Positions 1 through 7,803 of a stretch of DNA of 24,933 nucleotides are shown one piece after another. This DNA comes from JALHST01 sp038316335 (GTDB taxonomy: Bacteria; Bacteroidota; Bacteroidia; Flavobacteriales; Flavobacteriaceae): the NCBI GenBank assembly GCA_038316335.1, contig JBBQAM010000055.1:1-24933 (forward strand). The letters run 5' to 3'. Within the stretch, counting starts at the first letter, position 1. Each line of letters begins with the position of its first letter. The notes beneath the pieces are model-generated. The model did no database searches and was not told where the DNA came from. It saw nothing but the letters and a program-made list of their open reading frames with translations. The position numbers and the translations under genes were made by a program.

Positions 1-1
1 G

Positions 2-3000
2 GCGGCGAGCAACCCCTATGACAATACCGTTTCGGGCCTGGCGGCCAATAACGTACAGGCGGCGATCGACGAGATCAACGCTGCGGCCGGCACGGTGGCC
101 CTTGTGGACAACGGGGACGGCACCTATGACTTTACGGACGCCTCGGGCACTACCACCACGATCAGCGACACCTCGGTATCCACCCTGGTTGACAACGGGG
201 ACGGGACGTACACCTATACCGACGAGGCGGGCAACCCCTCGACGATCGATACGCGGGCGGCGAGCAACCCCTATGACAATACCGTTTCGGGCCTGGCGGC
301 GAACAACGTACAGGCTGCGATCGATGAACTCAATACGGGAAGTACCGATGACCAGAATATTAGTGGATCAGGACTAGCCGGTACAGATTTGACGATTGGC
401 ATCGAGAATGGCACTTCTGAAATTGTAGATCTTTCTTCCTTGGCCGAGACTGTTGTAGCAGGAACTGGAGCCATAACAGTTACCGATGATGGCAGCGGTA
501 ATTATACGGTAAATTCTACAGATCCCGACGAAGATGTAACCAATGAACTTACATTGATCGGTACCGGTGCACCAGTGGTAATTCCAAGCAATAGTGGCGT
601 AACCTATGTAGACGATGCCGCAGGACAATTATATGTATACGATGGAGCCGCCTGGCAAATAGTTGGAGGCAGCGCAAGTCCGGATTTAGATCCAGATCCA
701 GCGAACGAACTAAACACAGGTTTTGCAGTAAATGGGGCAAATCTTGAAATTACGGATAATGGTGGGACCTTAACAGTTCCTTTAGCTTCAATAGGTACCG
801 ATGACCAGACCTTGTCCACAACGGGCGCGGCAGGAAACATCAGCATCGAGGACGGCAACACGCTCAACCTGAACGTAGACGACGCGGACGCCGATCCTAC
901 CAACGAATACAATACCGCCTTCGCGGTAAACGGGGCCAATCTTGAGATTACCGACAATGGATCGACCTTGTCAGTACCGGTTTCCAGTCTGGGTACCGAT
1001 GACCAGAACATCAGCGGATCGGGGCTTTCGGGTACCGACCTGACGATCGCTATAGAGAATGGCACCTCGGAGACCATCGACCTTTCCAGTTTGGTGGGTA
1101 CTGACGACCAGAATATTACTGGCTCAGGTTTGTCAGGTACAGATTTAACAATTGGTATTGAAAATGGAGGGTCGGAAGTTATTGACCTTTCAAGCTTGGT
1201 AGGCACCGATGACCAAACAGCTGCCGAAGTAACTTATGACAACACGACATCGGGATTGACGGCCGGCGATACGCAAGCAGCCATCGACGAGCTTGCGGCC
1301 GGGAGTACCGACGACCAGAATTTGACTTTGGCCGGCAATACCTTATCCATAGAGGACGGGAACAATGTCGACTTGAGTGGGTATCTTGACAATACCGACG
1401 ACCAGACGGCCGCCGAGGTTACCTATGACAATACCACCTCCGGATTGACCGCCGCGAATACGCAGGCCGCGATCGATGAACTGGCCGCGGGAAACAGCGA
1501 CGACCAGAATATAGAAAACCTTGGATTGGCAGGTACCGTTTTGACGGTCGGCATTGAAAATGGTACTTCGCAAACAGTTGATCTGGCCACAATTAATACG
1601 GACCAACAAGACCTTAGTAATGCAGTAGTAACCCCCAATGAAAGTGTAGAAATACAGATTACCAATGGAAATAATACAACTATCGACATCAGGGATGCTG
1701 ATTCGGATATAACAAATGAGCTTACCTTGATAGGATCTGGGGCTCCGGCTGTTATTCCCAGTAATAGCGGCGTCACCTATGTAGATGATATTGCCGGACA
1801 GCTATATGTTTATGATGGTAGTTCTTGGAACGCCGTAGGTGGAAGTGCTTCCCCGGATTTGGATGGTGATCCAACCAATGAATTGTCCGACTTAAATCTT
1901 ACCGGTAATCTACTTACCCTGACCAATGCGGCAGCAGGTGCAACCGGAGTCGATTTAAGTGGCTATATAAGTACAGACGACCAGAACATAAGCGGATCGG
2001 GGCTTTCGGGCACCGACCTGACGATTGGCATCGAGAACGGTGGGTCACAAGTAGTAGACCTGTCAAGTCTGGTAGGCACCGACGACCAGGCCTTGTCCAC
2101 AACGGGCGCGGCGGGCAACATCAGTATCGAGGACGGCAACACGCTCAACCTGAACGTAGACGACGCGGACGCCGATCCTACCAATGAACAAAATACGGCC
2201 TTTGCAGTGAACGGGGCCAACCTGGAGATCACCGATAATGGTGGAACACTCACGGTCCCATTAACATCCTTAGGCACCGACGACCAGAACATCAGTGGAT
2301 CGGGGCTTTCGGGCACCGACCTGACGATCGGCATCGAGAACGGTACCTCTGAGACCGTCGACCTATCCAGTCTGGTAGGCACCGACGACCAGAACCTTAC
2401 CCTTGTGGCGAACACCTTGGGTATCGAGGATGGGAACAGCGTAGACCTGTCCCCTTATCTTGACAACACCGATGACCAGAACATCAGTGGATCGGGGCTT
2501 TCGGGCACCGACCTGACGATCGGCATCGAGAACGGTGGGTCGCAAGTAGTAGACCTATCCAGTCTGGTAGGCACCGACGACCAGAATTTGACGGGCGCCA
2601 CCTTGAGCGGGGCCAACATCCTTCAGATCGATATCGAGAACGGGGCCTCCACCACGGTCGACCTTTCAAGCCTAGACGATAGTGGCACCGACGACCAGGC
2701 CTTGTCCACAACGGGCGCGGCGGGCAACATCAGCATCGAGGACGGCAACACGCTCAACCTGAACGTAGACGACGCGGACGCCGATCCAACCAACGAGTAC
2801 AACACCGCCTTTGCAGTGAACGGGGCCAACCTGGAGATCACCGACAATGGATCTACCTTGTCGGTACCGGTTTCCAGTCTGGGCACCGACGACCAGAACA
2901 TCGCTGGATCGGGGCTTTCGGGCACCGACCTGACGATCGGGATCGAGAACGGCGGTTCACAAGTAGTCGATTTATCGAGTCTGGTAGGCACGGACGACCA

Positions 3001-3748
3001 GAATTTGACGGGCGCCACCTTGAGCGGGGCCAATATCCTGCAGATCGATATCGAGAACGGGGCCTCTACGACCGTAGATCTTTCGAGCCTAGACGACAGC
3101 GGCACCGACGACCAGAACATCGCTGGATCGGGGCTTTCAGGCACCGACCTGACGATCGGCATCGAGAACGGTGGGTCGCAAGTAGTCGACCTATCCAGTC
3201 TGGTAGGCACCGACGACCAGAACATCGCTGGATCGGGGCTTTCGGGTACCGACCTGACGATTGGTATTGAGAACGGCGGTTCACAAGTGGTCGATTTATC
3301 CAGTTTAGTGGGTACTGATGATCAATATGATGATGAGGTAGCATTAAGGACACCAATTGATATGGATGAGGGAGGCATAGGTTCACCAACATTGGAAACC
3401 AATGTTCAAGAGGTTATAAATGCTATTGCACCCATTACCTCCAAAGCAGCCAGGATTTTCTATCCACCTTCAATTGCCGTTGATGCTTCGACCAATGGTA
3501 CTGGGCGTACCTTAAACTTGTATACACAATATACGACGCAGTTTGCAACTCCTGCGGTGGCTAGTGCAGGGGCACCATCAGCCGTACCTACTTATACCGC
3601 GGCTGAGCTCTATTATTATGTAACCTATTATGATCCTGCCGTGTTTGCGAATGTATCAATAAATGCCAGCGGGGTGATGACCTATGATGTAATTGCCCAA
3701 CCAAGTTCATATAACTCACTGATCAACGTGGTATTTGTAGTTAAATAA
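2..3748 (+). CDS. Giant modular repeat surface protein (adhesin-like), 5'-partial
   Basis: The frame is open from the first bases, so the true start lies left of the window; 1248 codons are visible. Residues encoded from 2 to 3316 are acidic, Gly/Asn/Thr-rich beta-strand repeats in which nearly every module begins Asp-Asp-Gln after Gly-Thr or Ser-Thr. Motifs such as NxQAAIDEL and LVDNGDGTY are ones I associate with tail-fibre-like and Bacteroidota surface proteins. The last 143 residues (3317-3745) are non-repetitive and rich in Tyr and Val, and end in a beta-type tail (INVVFVVK). Cys is absent from the visible part. It is followed after 31 nt by a type B T9SS substrate and then a PorP/SprF gene, so I infer a secreted surface adhesin or filament. 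I do not recognise a standard type A or B sorting domain at its C-terminus. Function is inferred from context; the reading frame is certain. Confidence 0.85.
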   Translation, partial: AASNPYDNTVSGLAANNVQAAIDEINAAAGTVALVDNGDGTYDFTDASGTTTTISDTSVSTLVDNGDGTYTYTDEAGNPSTIDTRAASNPYDNTVSGLAANNVQAAIDELNTGSTDDQNISGSGLAGTDLTIGIENGTSEIVDLSSLAETVVAGTGAITVTDDGSGNYTVNSTDPDEDVTNELTLIGTGAPVVIPSNSGVTYVDDAAGQLYVYDGAAWQIVGGSASPDLDPDPANELNTGFAVNGANLEITDNGGTLTVPLASIGTDDQTLSTTGAAGNISIEDGNTLNLNVDDADADPTNEYNTAFAVNGANLEITDNGSTLSVPVSSLGTDDQNISGSGLSGTDLTIAIENGTSETIDLSSLVGTDDQNITGSGLSGTDLTIGIENGGSEVIDLSSLVGTDDQTAAEVTYDNTTSGLTAGDTQAAIDELAAGSTDDQNLTLAGNTLSIEDGNNVDLSGYLDNTDDQTAAEVTYDNTTSGLTAANTQAAIDELAAGNSDDQNIENLGLAGTVLTVGIENGTSQTVDLATINTDQQDLSNAVVTPNESVEIQITNGNNTTIDIRDADSDITNELTLIGSGAPAVIPSNSGVTYVDDIAGQLYVYDGSSWNAVGGSASPDLDGDPTNELSDLNLTGNLLTLTNAAAGATGVDLSGYISTDDQNISGSGLSGTDLTIGIENGGSQVVDLSSLVGTDDQALSTTGAAGNISIEDGNTLNLNVDDADADPTNEQNTAFAVNGANLEITDNGGTLTVPLTSLGTDDQNISGSGLSGTDLTIGIENGTSETVDLSSLVGTDDQNLTLVANTLGIEDGNSVDLSPYLDNTDDQNISGSGLSGTDLTIGIENGGSQVVDLSSLVGTDDQNLTGATLSGANILQIDIENGASTTVDLSSLDDSGTDDQALSTTGAAGNISIEDGNTLNLNVDDADADPTNEYNTAFAVNGANLEITDNGSTLSVPVSSLGTDDQNIAGSGLSGTDLTIGIENGGSQVVDLSSLVGTDDQNLTGATLSGANILQIDIENGASTTVDLSSLDDSGTDDQNIAGSGLSGTDLTIGIENGGSQVVDLSSLVGTDDQNIAGSGLSGTDLTIGIENGGSQVVDLSSLVGTDDQYDDEVALRTPIDMDEGGIGSPTLETNVQEVINAIAPITSKAARIFYPPSIAVDASTNGTGRTLNLYTQYTTQFATPAVASAGAPSAVPTYTAAELYYYVTYYDPAVFANVSINASGVMTYDVIAQPSSYNSLINVVFVVK
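800..997 (+). repeat. Type B module, copy 1
   Basis: This 198-nt module matches 2081-2278 and 2690-2887 almost base for base over its first ~95 nt (from 811, 2092 and 2701), then differs at scattered sites. It is followed by an A module at 998. Confidence 0.85.
2081..2278 (+). repeat. Type B module, copy 2
   Basis: Same 66-residue module as 800-997 and 2690-2887. Its second half encodes the GGTLTVPL variant instead of the STLSVPV variant of the other two full copies, and so resembles the partial copy at 695-799. This suggests recombination between copies. Confidence 0.85.
2690..2887 (+). repeat. Type B module, copy 3
   Basis: Third full copy of the 66-residue module. It lies between an E module (2576-2689) and an A module (2888-2992), and its first ~95 nt are nearly identical to those of the other two copies. 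Confidence 0.85.
3107..3316 (+). repeat. Tandem pair of identical-protein A modules
   Basis: Two adjacent 105-nt modules (3107-3211 and 3212-3316) encode the same 35 residues as the copy at 2888-2992, with a few synonymous differences. They end the repeat array, directly before the unique C-terminal region. Confidence 0.85.
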
Positions 3749-3779
3749 TAAAGACAGATACGCGAAGTAACCAAACAAT

Positions 3780-5792
3780 TTGAAATTAAACCTCTTATAT
3801 AGATCCCTATTCCTCAGCATTGTTTTAACAGTGTTGGGGATTACTGTATCAAGTGCTCAGTTCTTGTTACAGGCTCCCAACAGTGGAGATGAAAGCAATT
3901 ATAAGTGGTATGAGGCATCGGATACAAATACAGTATTGGCGACCGATTTTTTTTATGAGACTTCTGTACCTGGTGTTTACTTTGCTACCTACGATGGTAC
4001 CCTTTGTGGCTCGAATGCGACCGGTTACTTTATTTTGACCGATTGCACAAATCCGGATAACCAGGTAACCCTCGATATTTCAGCAAATGTCACAGGAAGT
4101 GGCGTGGTTAGTTGGTCGCCTGCGGTGGGGGGTAATCAATTGCGTCCCACAATAACGGCAACACCAAGTGTGATCCGATACACACCTACTTTGACCAAAG
4201 CAGGGAATTCGATCACACTCCCCAGTTTTACAGTCGTCTGTCTACAACAGGCAGCCAATTTAGTTGATGATCTTGTGGTTTTGAATGAGGATACTTCCGT
4301 AATTGTGCCCATTTTTGATAATGATAGCAATTTACCAAATGTTGGGACCCTGACTACGACCAATCCGACAAACGGAACGGTAAATATAAACACTAATGGT
4401 ACTCCAAACGATCCGACAGATGATATCGTTACCTACATTCCGAATCCGGATTATAACGGCCCGGATTCGTTTGACTACACCGTCTGTAACACGCTTGGGG
4501 ATTGTAGTACGGCAACGGTTTCGATTGATGTATTACCTGTTATGGATGTCCGGGACGACACGGTAGCAACAGTAGAAAATACGGCGCTACTTATTGATAT
4601 GCTGGCCAATGATAATGACCTGCCCATACTAGGCACAATTACCACAACCAATGCCTCCAATGGCGTGGTAACCCTAAATAACAATGGAACACCCTCAAAT
4701 CCATCGGATGATAATGTAACCTATAGTCCGAATTTTGGATTCCTCGGGACCGATAGTTTTACGTATACGATTTGTGACAACCTATCAAATTGTCTTACAG
4801 CGACAGTGACTATACTGGTAAATCCGTTGGGCAGCGATATTGATATAGATGATGATGGCATCGTTAATGCCTTCGAAGACTTGAATTCGGATGGTGATAA
4901 CGATCCTGCCACGAATCCAACGGATACCGATGGTGACGGGATACCCGATTATTTGGATATCGACAGTGATGATGACGGTATACCCGACAATGTGGAAGCA
5001 CAGACAACCGCAGGATATATTGCCCCAGGTCTTAGTGATGCCGATGGCAATGGTCTCGACGATGTGTATGAGAATGGTGGAGGTGTAGGTATCATTCCCG
5101 TCGATACTGATGGTGATGGCCTTCCTGATTATGTGGACCTAGATAGTGACAATGATGGTGTGCTCGATATGATCGAAGGACATGATTATGATCACGATGG
5201 AATTCCCGATGTAATATTCATCGGTTCGGATAAGGATAATGACGGACTCGATGATGGTTATGAAGGAAGCACTACGATCGATTATGATGTAAACGATGAG
5301 ATTGATAGCCCAATAGATGACCTACCCAACACCGATAAGGATGAAGAATCAGATTATAGGGATATTGATGATGATAACGATGGTATAAATACAATTGATG
5401 AGGATGCCAATGCCGATAAGAATTACACCGATGATGATGTCGATGGAGATGGTATTCCCGATTATCTCGAACCCAATTTTACTGGCGATGATATCGAAGT
5501 CTTTAACGTGGTCACTCCGAATGGGGATGGAATCCATGATGTCTTGACCATAGGAGGCCTTGAGAATTATCCGAATAATACGATTCGTATTTATAACCGA
5601 TGGGGGGTATTGGTCTATGTGACAAAATCATATAATTCGGAGGGGAATGTCTTTGATGGAACTTCCCAAGGTAGGGTTACAGTAGATCAGGATAATAAAT
5701 TGCCGGTAGGCACCTATTTCTATATACTGGATTATGTAGATTCCCAGGAAGTTACTAAATCGATATCAGGATATATATATATTAACCGATAA
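3780..5792 (+). CDS. Secreted Ig-like/TSP3-repeat protein with type B T9SS sorting domain
   Basis: A TTG start at 3780 gives a 670-residue protein with a clean signal peptide (hydrophobic residues ~10-23, cleavage after SSA at 26). After a unique N-terminal domain come two tandem Ig/cadherin-like repeats (about residues 165-345), each with a DDxV start, a P-T/S-DD-V-Y core and a DSFxYTxC end. About residues 350-570 are Asp-rich thrombospondin type 3-like calcium-binding repeats (DxDGDGIPDYxD). From about residue 575 there is a gliding-motility type C-terminal domain (VVTPNGDGxxD, IRIYNRWG, PVGTYFYxLDY), the TIGR04131/CHU_C class that sends proteins through the type IX secretion system. It lies 31 nt after the repeat protein and 8 nt before porP/sprF. 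A role as an accessory cell-surface protein of the giant repeat protein is inferred from that context. Confidence 0.9.
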   Translation: MKLNLLYRSLFLSIVLTVLGITVSSAQFLLQAPNSGDESNYKWYEASDTNTVLATDFFYETSVPGVYFATYDGTLCGSNATGYFILTDCTNPDNQVTLDISANVTGSGVVSWSPAVGGNQLRPTITATPSVIRYTPTLTKAGNSITLPSFTVVCLQQAANLVDDLVVLNEDTSVIVPIFDNDSNLPNVGTLTTTNPTNGTVNINTNGTPNDPTDDIVTYIPNPDYNGPDSFDYTVCNTLGDCSTATVSIDVLPVMDVRDDTVATVENTALLIDMLANDNDLPILGTITTTNASNGVVTLNNNGTPSNPSDDNVTYSPNFGFLGTDSFTYTICDNLSNCLTATVTILVNPLGSDIDIDDDGIVNAFEDLNSDGDNDPATNPTDTDGDGIPDYLDIDSDDDGIPDNVEAQTTAGYIAPGLSDADGNGLDDVYENGGGVGIIPVDTDGDGLPDYVDLDSDNDGVLDMIEGHDYDHDGIPDVIFIGSDKDNDGLDDGYEGSTTIDYDVNDEIDSPIDDLPNTDKDEESDYRDIDDDNDGINTIDEDANADKNYTDDDVDGDGIPDYLEPNFTGDDIEVFNVVTPNGDGIHDVLTIGGLENYPNNTIRIYNRWGVLVYVTKSYNSEGNVFDGTSQGRVTVDQDNKLPVGTYFYILDYVDSQEVTKSISGYIYINR

Positions 5793-5800
5793 TAGCCATA

Positions 5801-6751
5801 ATGAATCTAGTATATCTTTTATATAAGTCTAAGAATTTAAAGTTAAAAATGTTCTCTGGACTGGCCTTGTGGGCGGGCTTATTATATGGGCAACAAGATG
5901 CGCAATACACGCAATATATGTACAATACCGTGAGCGTGAATCCGGGATACGCAGGGTCTCGCGGTCATATCAGTATCGCCGCCTTGCACAGGTCGCAATG
6001 GGTTGGCCTTGATGGTGCCCCAAAAACACAGACTTTTAACATACATTCCCCCATTGGATATCGCGGGGTAGGCCTGGGTGTTTCAATCGTAAATGATAAA
6101 ATCGGGCCAACGGTAGAAACGAATTTTGATATTGATTTCTCCTATACCTTATATACCTCTACCGAAGGAAGATTGAGCTTTGGTCTCAAAGCCAGTGCGA
6201 ATTTATTAGACGTACGATTTTCCGAGCTTAACCAATATACTACTGATCCGACATTACAGCAGGATATTCAAAACAGATTGTCTCCGAATATAGGGGCGGG
6301 GGTCTACTATCATACCGAACATTTTTATGCGGGGCTATCGGTTCCCCGTTTTCTTGAGACCGCTCACTTTGACGAATCGTCATTGTCTACCGCCAAGGAA
6401 CAGATGAACTTTTATTTTATAACCGGATATGTATGGGACTTGAATCCGTTCTTAAAATTCAAACCTACCTTGTTGACCAAAATTGTTCGAGGTGCACCAT
6501 TACAAGTGGATCTATCGGCTAATTTCATGTTGAGCGAAAAGTTTATTTTGGGGGCGGGATACCGCTGGGATGCTGCATTTAGTGGTATGGCCGGTTTCAT
6601 GCTGTCAAATAAGTTTCTTATTGGTATTGCCTACGATAAGGAAACCACCGAATTGGGCAGTGCCAGATTCAATGATGGCTCTTTTGAGGTTATTTTAAGA
6701 TATGACTTTATAACCACCAAGGGCAAGGTAAAATCCCCCCGGTTCTTTTAG
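5801..6751 (+). CDS. PorP/SprF family type IX secretion system outer-membrane protein
   Basis: The 316-residue protein has an N-terminal hydrophobic signal and the family hallmark QQDAQYTQYMYNTVSVNPGYAGSRG region at its mature start, followed by alternating beta strands of an outer-membrane barrel. PorP/SprF proteins are usually encoded next to T9SS substrates with type B sorting domains and are needed for secretion or anchoring of those partners; in Flavobacterium johnsoniae SprF serves the adhesin SprB. Here it is third in the cassette, 8 nt after the type B protein. The ATG at 5801 is the first in frame; a second at 5849 would give a shorter signal peptide and is also possible. The C-terminal residues (KSPRFF) end in aromatic Phe, as usual for barrel proteins. 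Confidence 0.92.
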   Translation: MNLVYLLYKSKNLKLKMFSGLALWAGLLYGQQDAQYTQYMYNTVSVNPGYAGSRGHISIAALHRSQWVGLDGAPKTQTFNIHSPIGYRGVGLGVSIVNDKIGPTVETNFDIDFSYTLYTSTEGRLSFGLKASANLLDVRFSELNQYTTDPTLQQDIQNRLSPNIGAGVYYHTEHFYAGLSVPRFLETAHFDESSLSTAKEQMNFYFITGYVWDLNPFLKFKPTLLTKIVRGAPLQVDLSANFMLSEKFILGAGYRWDAAFSGMAGFMLSNKFLIGIAYDKETTELGSARFNDGSFEVILRYDFITTKGKVKSPRFF

Positions 6752-6843
6752 CATTTGTCGACACCATGTAACATTACTTCCCAATTCCGGTTATTTTATG
6801 ATTGGGCTACCTAATTATTTCATAAAGATGTTATTTTTACCAT

Positions 6844-7377
6844 ATGAACGAAGAAAAAGTCATTTTGGTAAACGAACGGGATGAGGAAATAGGAACCATG
6901 CCCAAGATGGAAGCCCATGAGAAAGCCTTGCTCCATAGAGCCTTTTCAATTTTTATCCTCAACAACAAAGGGGAAATCATGCTACAACAACGGGCAGCCA
7001 ATAAATACCATTCACCGCTACTATGGACCAACACCTGTTGTAGCCATCAAAGGGCTGGGGAAAGCAATTTCGAGGCTGGTAAGCGCCGGTTGCAAGAGGA
7101 AATGGGATTTAGTACCCCTCTAAAGGAATTATTTTCCTTTATTTATAGGGCACCATTTGATAACGGCCTGACCGAACACGAACTAGATCATGTAATGGTC
7201 GGTTTCTACAACGAGATGCCTCGAATAAATAAGGAGGAGGTTGCCGATTGGAAATGGATGTCACCAGAAGCAATTAAAAACGATATGCTTGCGCAACCAG
7301 AACGATATACCGTATGGTCAAAAATTATTTTTGAAAAATTTTATGGGCATATTCTTCAAAATCAAACGGCATTATGA
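6844..7377 (+). CDS. idi: Isopentenyl-diphosphate delta-isomerase, type I
   Basis: This 177-residue Nudix-fold enzyme interconverts isopentenyl and dimethylallyl diphosphate in the cytoplasm for quinone, carotenoid and polyprenyl synthesis. The family motif WTNTCCSH lies at residues 61-68, with Cys66 aligned to the catalytic Cys of the E. coli enzyme by my reading. The acidic motif TEHEL (Glu111 and Glu113) matches the catalytic/metal Glu pair, and a Nudix-like RRLQEEMG segment is at 81-88. Length is normal for the bacterial type I enzyme. Its TGA stop overlaps the ATG of the next gene (ATGA at 7374-7377), so the two are probably translationally coupled. The 92 nt upstream separates it from the surface cassette and should hold its promoter, though I found no convincing one. 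Confidence 0.95.
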   Translation: MNEEKVILVNERDEEIGTMPKMEAHEKALLHRAFSIFILNNKGEIMLQQRAANKYHSPLLWTNTCCSHQRAGESNFEAGKRRLQEEMGFSTPLKELFSFIYRAPFDNGLTEHELDHVMVGFYNEMPRINKEEVADWKWMSPEAIKNDMLAQPERYTVWSKIIFEKFYGHILQNQTAL

Positions 7378-7781
7378 AAGTAAAAGTTAGCAGAAAGGCA
7401 CATTTTAATGCTGCGCATCGATTATTTCGAAGTGATTGGAGCTCGGATAAAAATGATGCTATTTTCGGAAAATGTAATAACCCTAATTTCCATGGACACA
7501 ATTATGAGCTTATTGTGAGCGTAACCGGGGAAATAGATCTGGAAACCGGTTTTGTTATCGATATGAAGGTGCTCAAGGATTTAATACGAGACAAGGTTGA
7601 AGAAGTATTTGACCATAAGAACCTGAATATTGAAGTTCCGGAATTTGAAAAACTTAATCCTACCGCAGAAAACATCGCCGTTGTGATCTGGAACAAATTA
7701 AGACCTCATATTACTGCTGACAAAGAATTGGAAGTGGTCTTATTTGAGACTCCTCGTAATTTTGTGACCTATTCGGGCTAA
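7374..7781 (+). CDS. 6-pyruvoyl-tetrahydropterin synthase / QueD family enzyme
   Basis: The 135-residue protein has all family landmarks: zinc-ligand His15 (AAHR), Cys34, and His40 and His42 in HGHNY, then a TGFVIDM segment, DHKNLN, the PTAENIA motif and the C-terminal ETP region. The spacing between the catalytic Cys and HGH is five residues (C-NNPNF-HGH). As I recall, this is typical of true 6-pyruvoyl-tetrahydropterin synthases, whereas queuosine QueD enzymes have three. Automatic annotation would probably call it 6-carboxytetrahydropterin synthase; the substrate is therefore uncertain (tetrahydrobiopterin-type pterin versus 7-carboxy-7-deazaguanine pathway). It overlaps idi by 4 nt and precedes manA by 22 nt. 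Confidence 0.9.
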   Translation: MKVKVSRKAHFNAAHRLFRSDWSSDKNDAIFGKCNNPNFHGHNYELIVSVTGEIDLETGFVIDMKVLKDLIRDKVEEVFDHKNLNIEVPEFEKLNPTAENIAVVIWNKLRPHITADKELEVVLFETPRNFVTYSG

Positions 7782-7803
7782 GGCATTCCCAAAATATACA
7801 GTT

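Larger units (their letters stand above)
2..3316 (+). repeat. In-frame array of DDQ-headed modules
   Basis: Modules of fixed length are joined head to tail. Type A (35 residues, 105 nt) starts at 347, 998, 1103, 1499 (diverged), 1976, 2279, 2471, 2888, 3107 and 3212. Type B (66 residues, 198 nt) starts at 800, 2081 and 2690, with a partial copy near 695. Type C (34 residues, 102 nt) starts at 1208 and 1397, with relatives near 2 and 257. Type D (29 residues, 87 nt) starts at 1310 and 2384. Type E (38 residues, 114 nt) starts at 2576 and 2993. A further type near 541-700 and 1714-1870 carries a TYVDD...GQLYVYDG motif. Every module keeps the reading frame. Each B is followed directly by an A. 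Confidence 0.9.

Noticed and set aside
604..3225. Long minus-strand reading frames in the repeat region (for example 604-1206, 1963-2415, 2623-3225)
   Set aside because: They are antisense to the in-frame repeats and recur with the repeat period; the products have no coherent domain, signal or start context.
2..3316. CRISPR array
   Set aside because: Repeats are long, adjacent, in frame and protein-coding with no unique spacers.
2..3748. Phage tail fibre or prophage
   Set aside because: The NxQAAIDEL-like motif also occurs in tail fibres, but no phage structural, lysis or integrase genes are near and the neighbours are T9SS genes.
6779..6807. Weak CCCAAT/ATTGGG hairpin after the porP/sprF gene
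   Set aside because: The stem is 6 bp with a long loop and no T-run; not convincing as a terminator.
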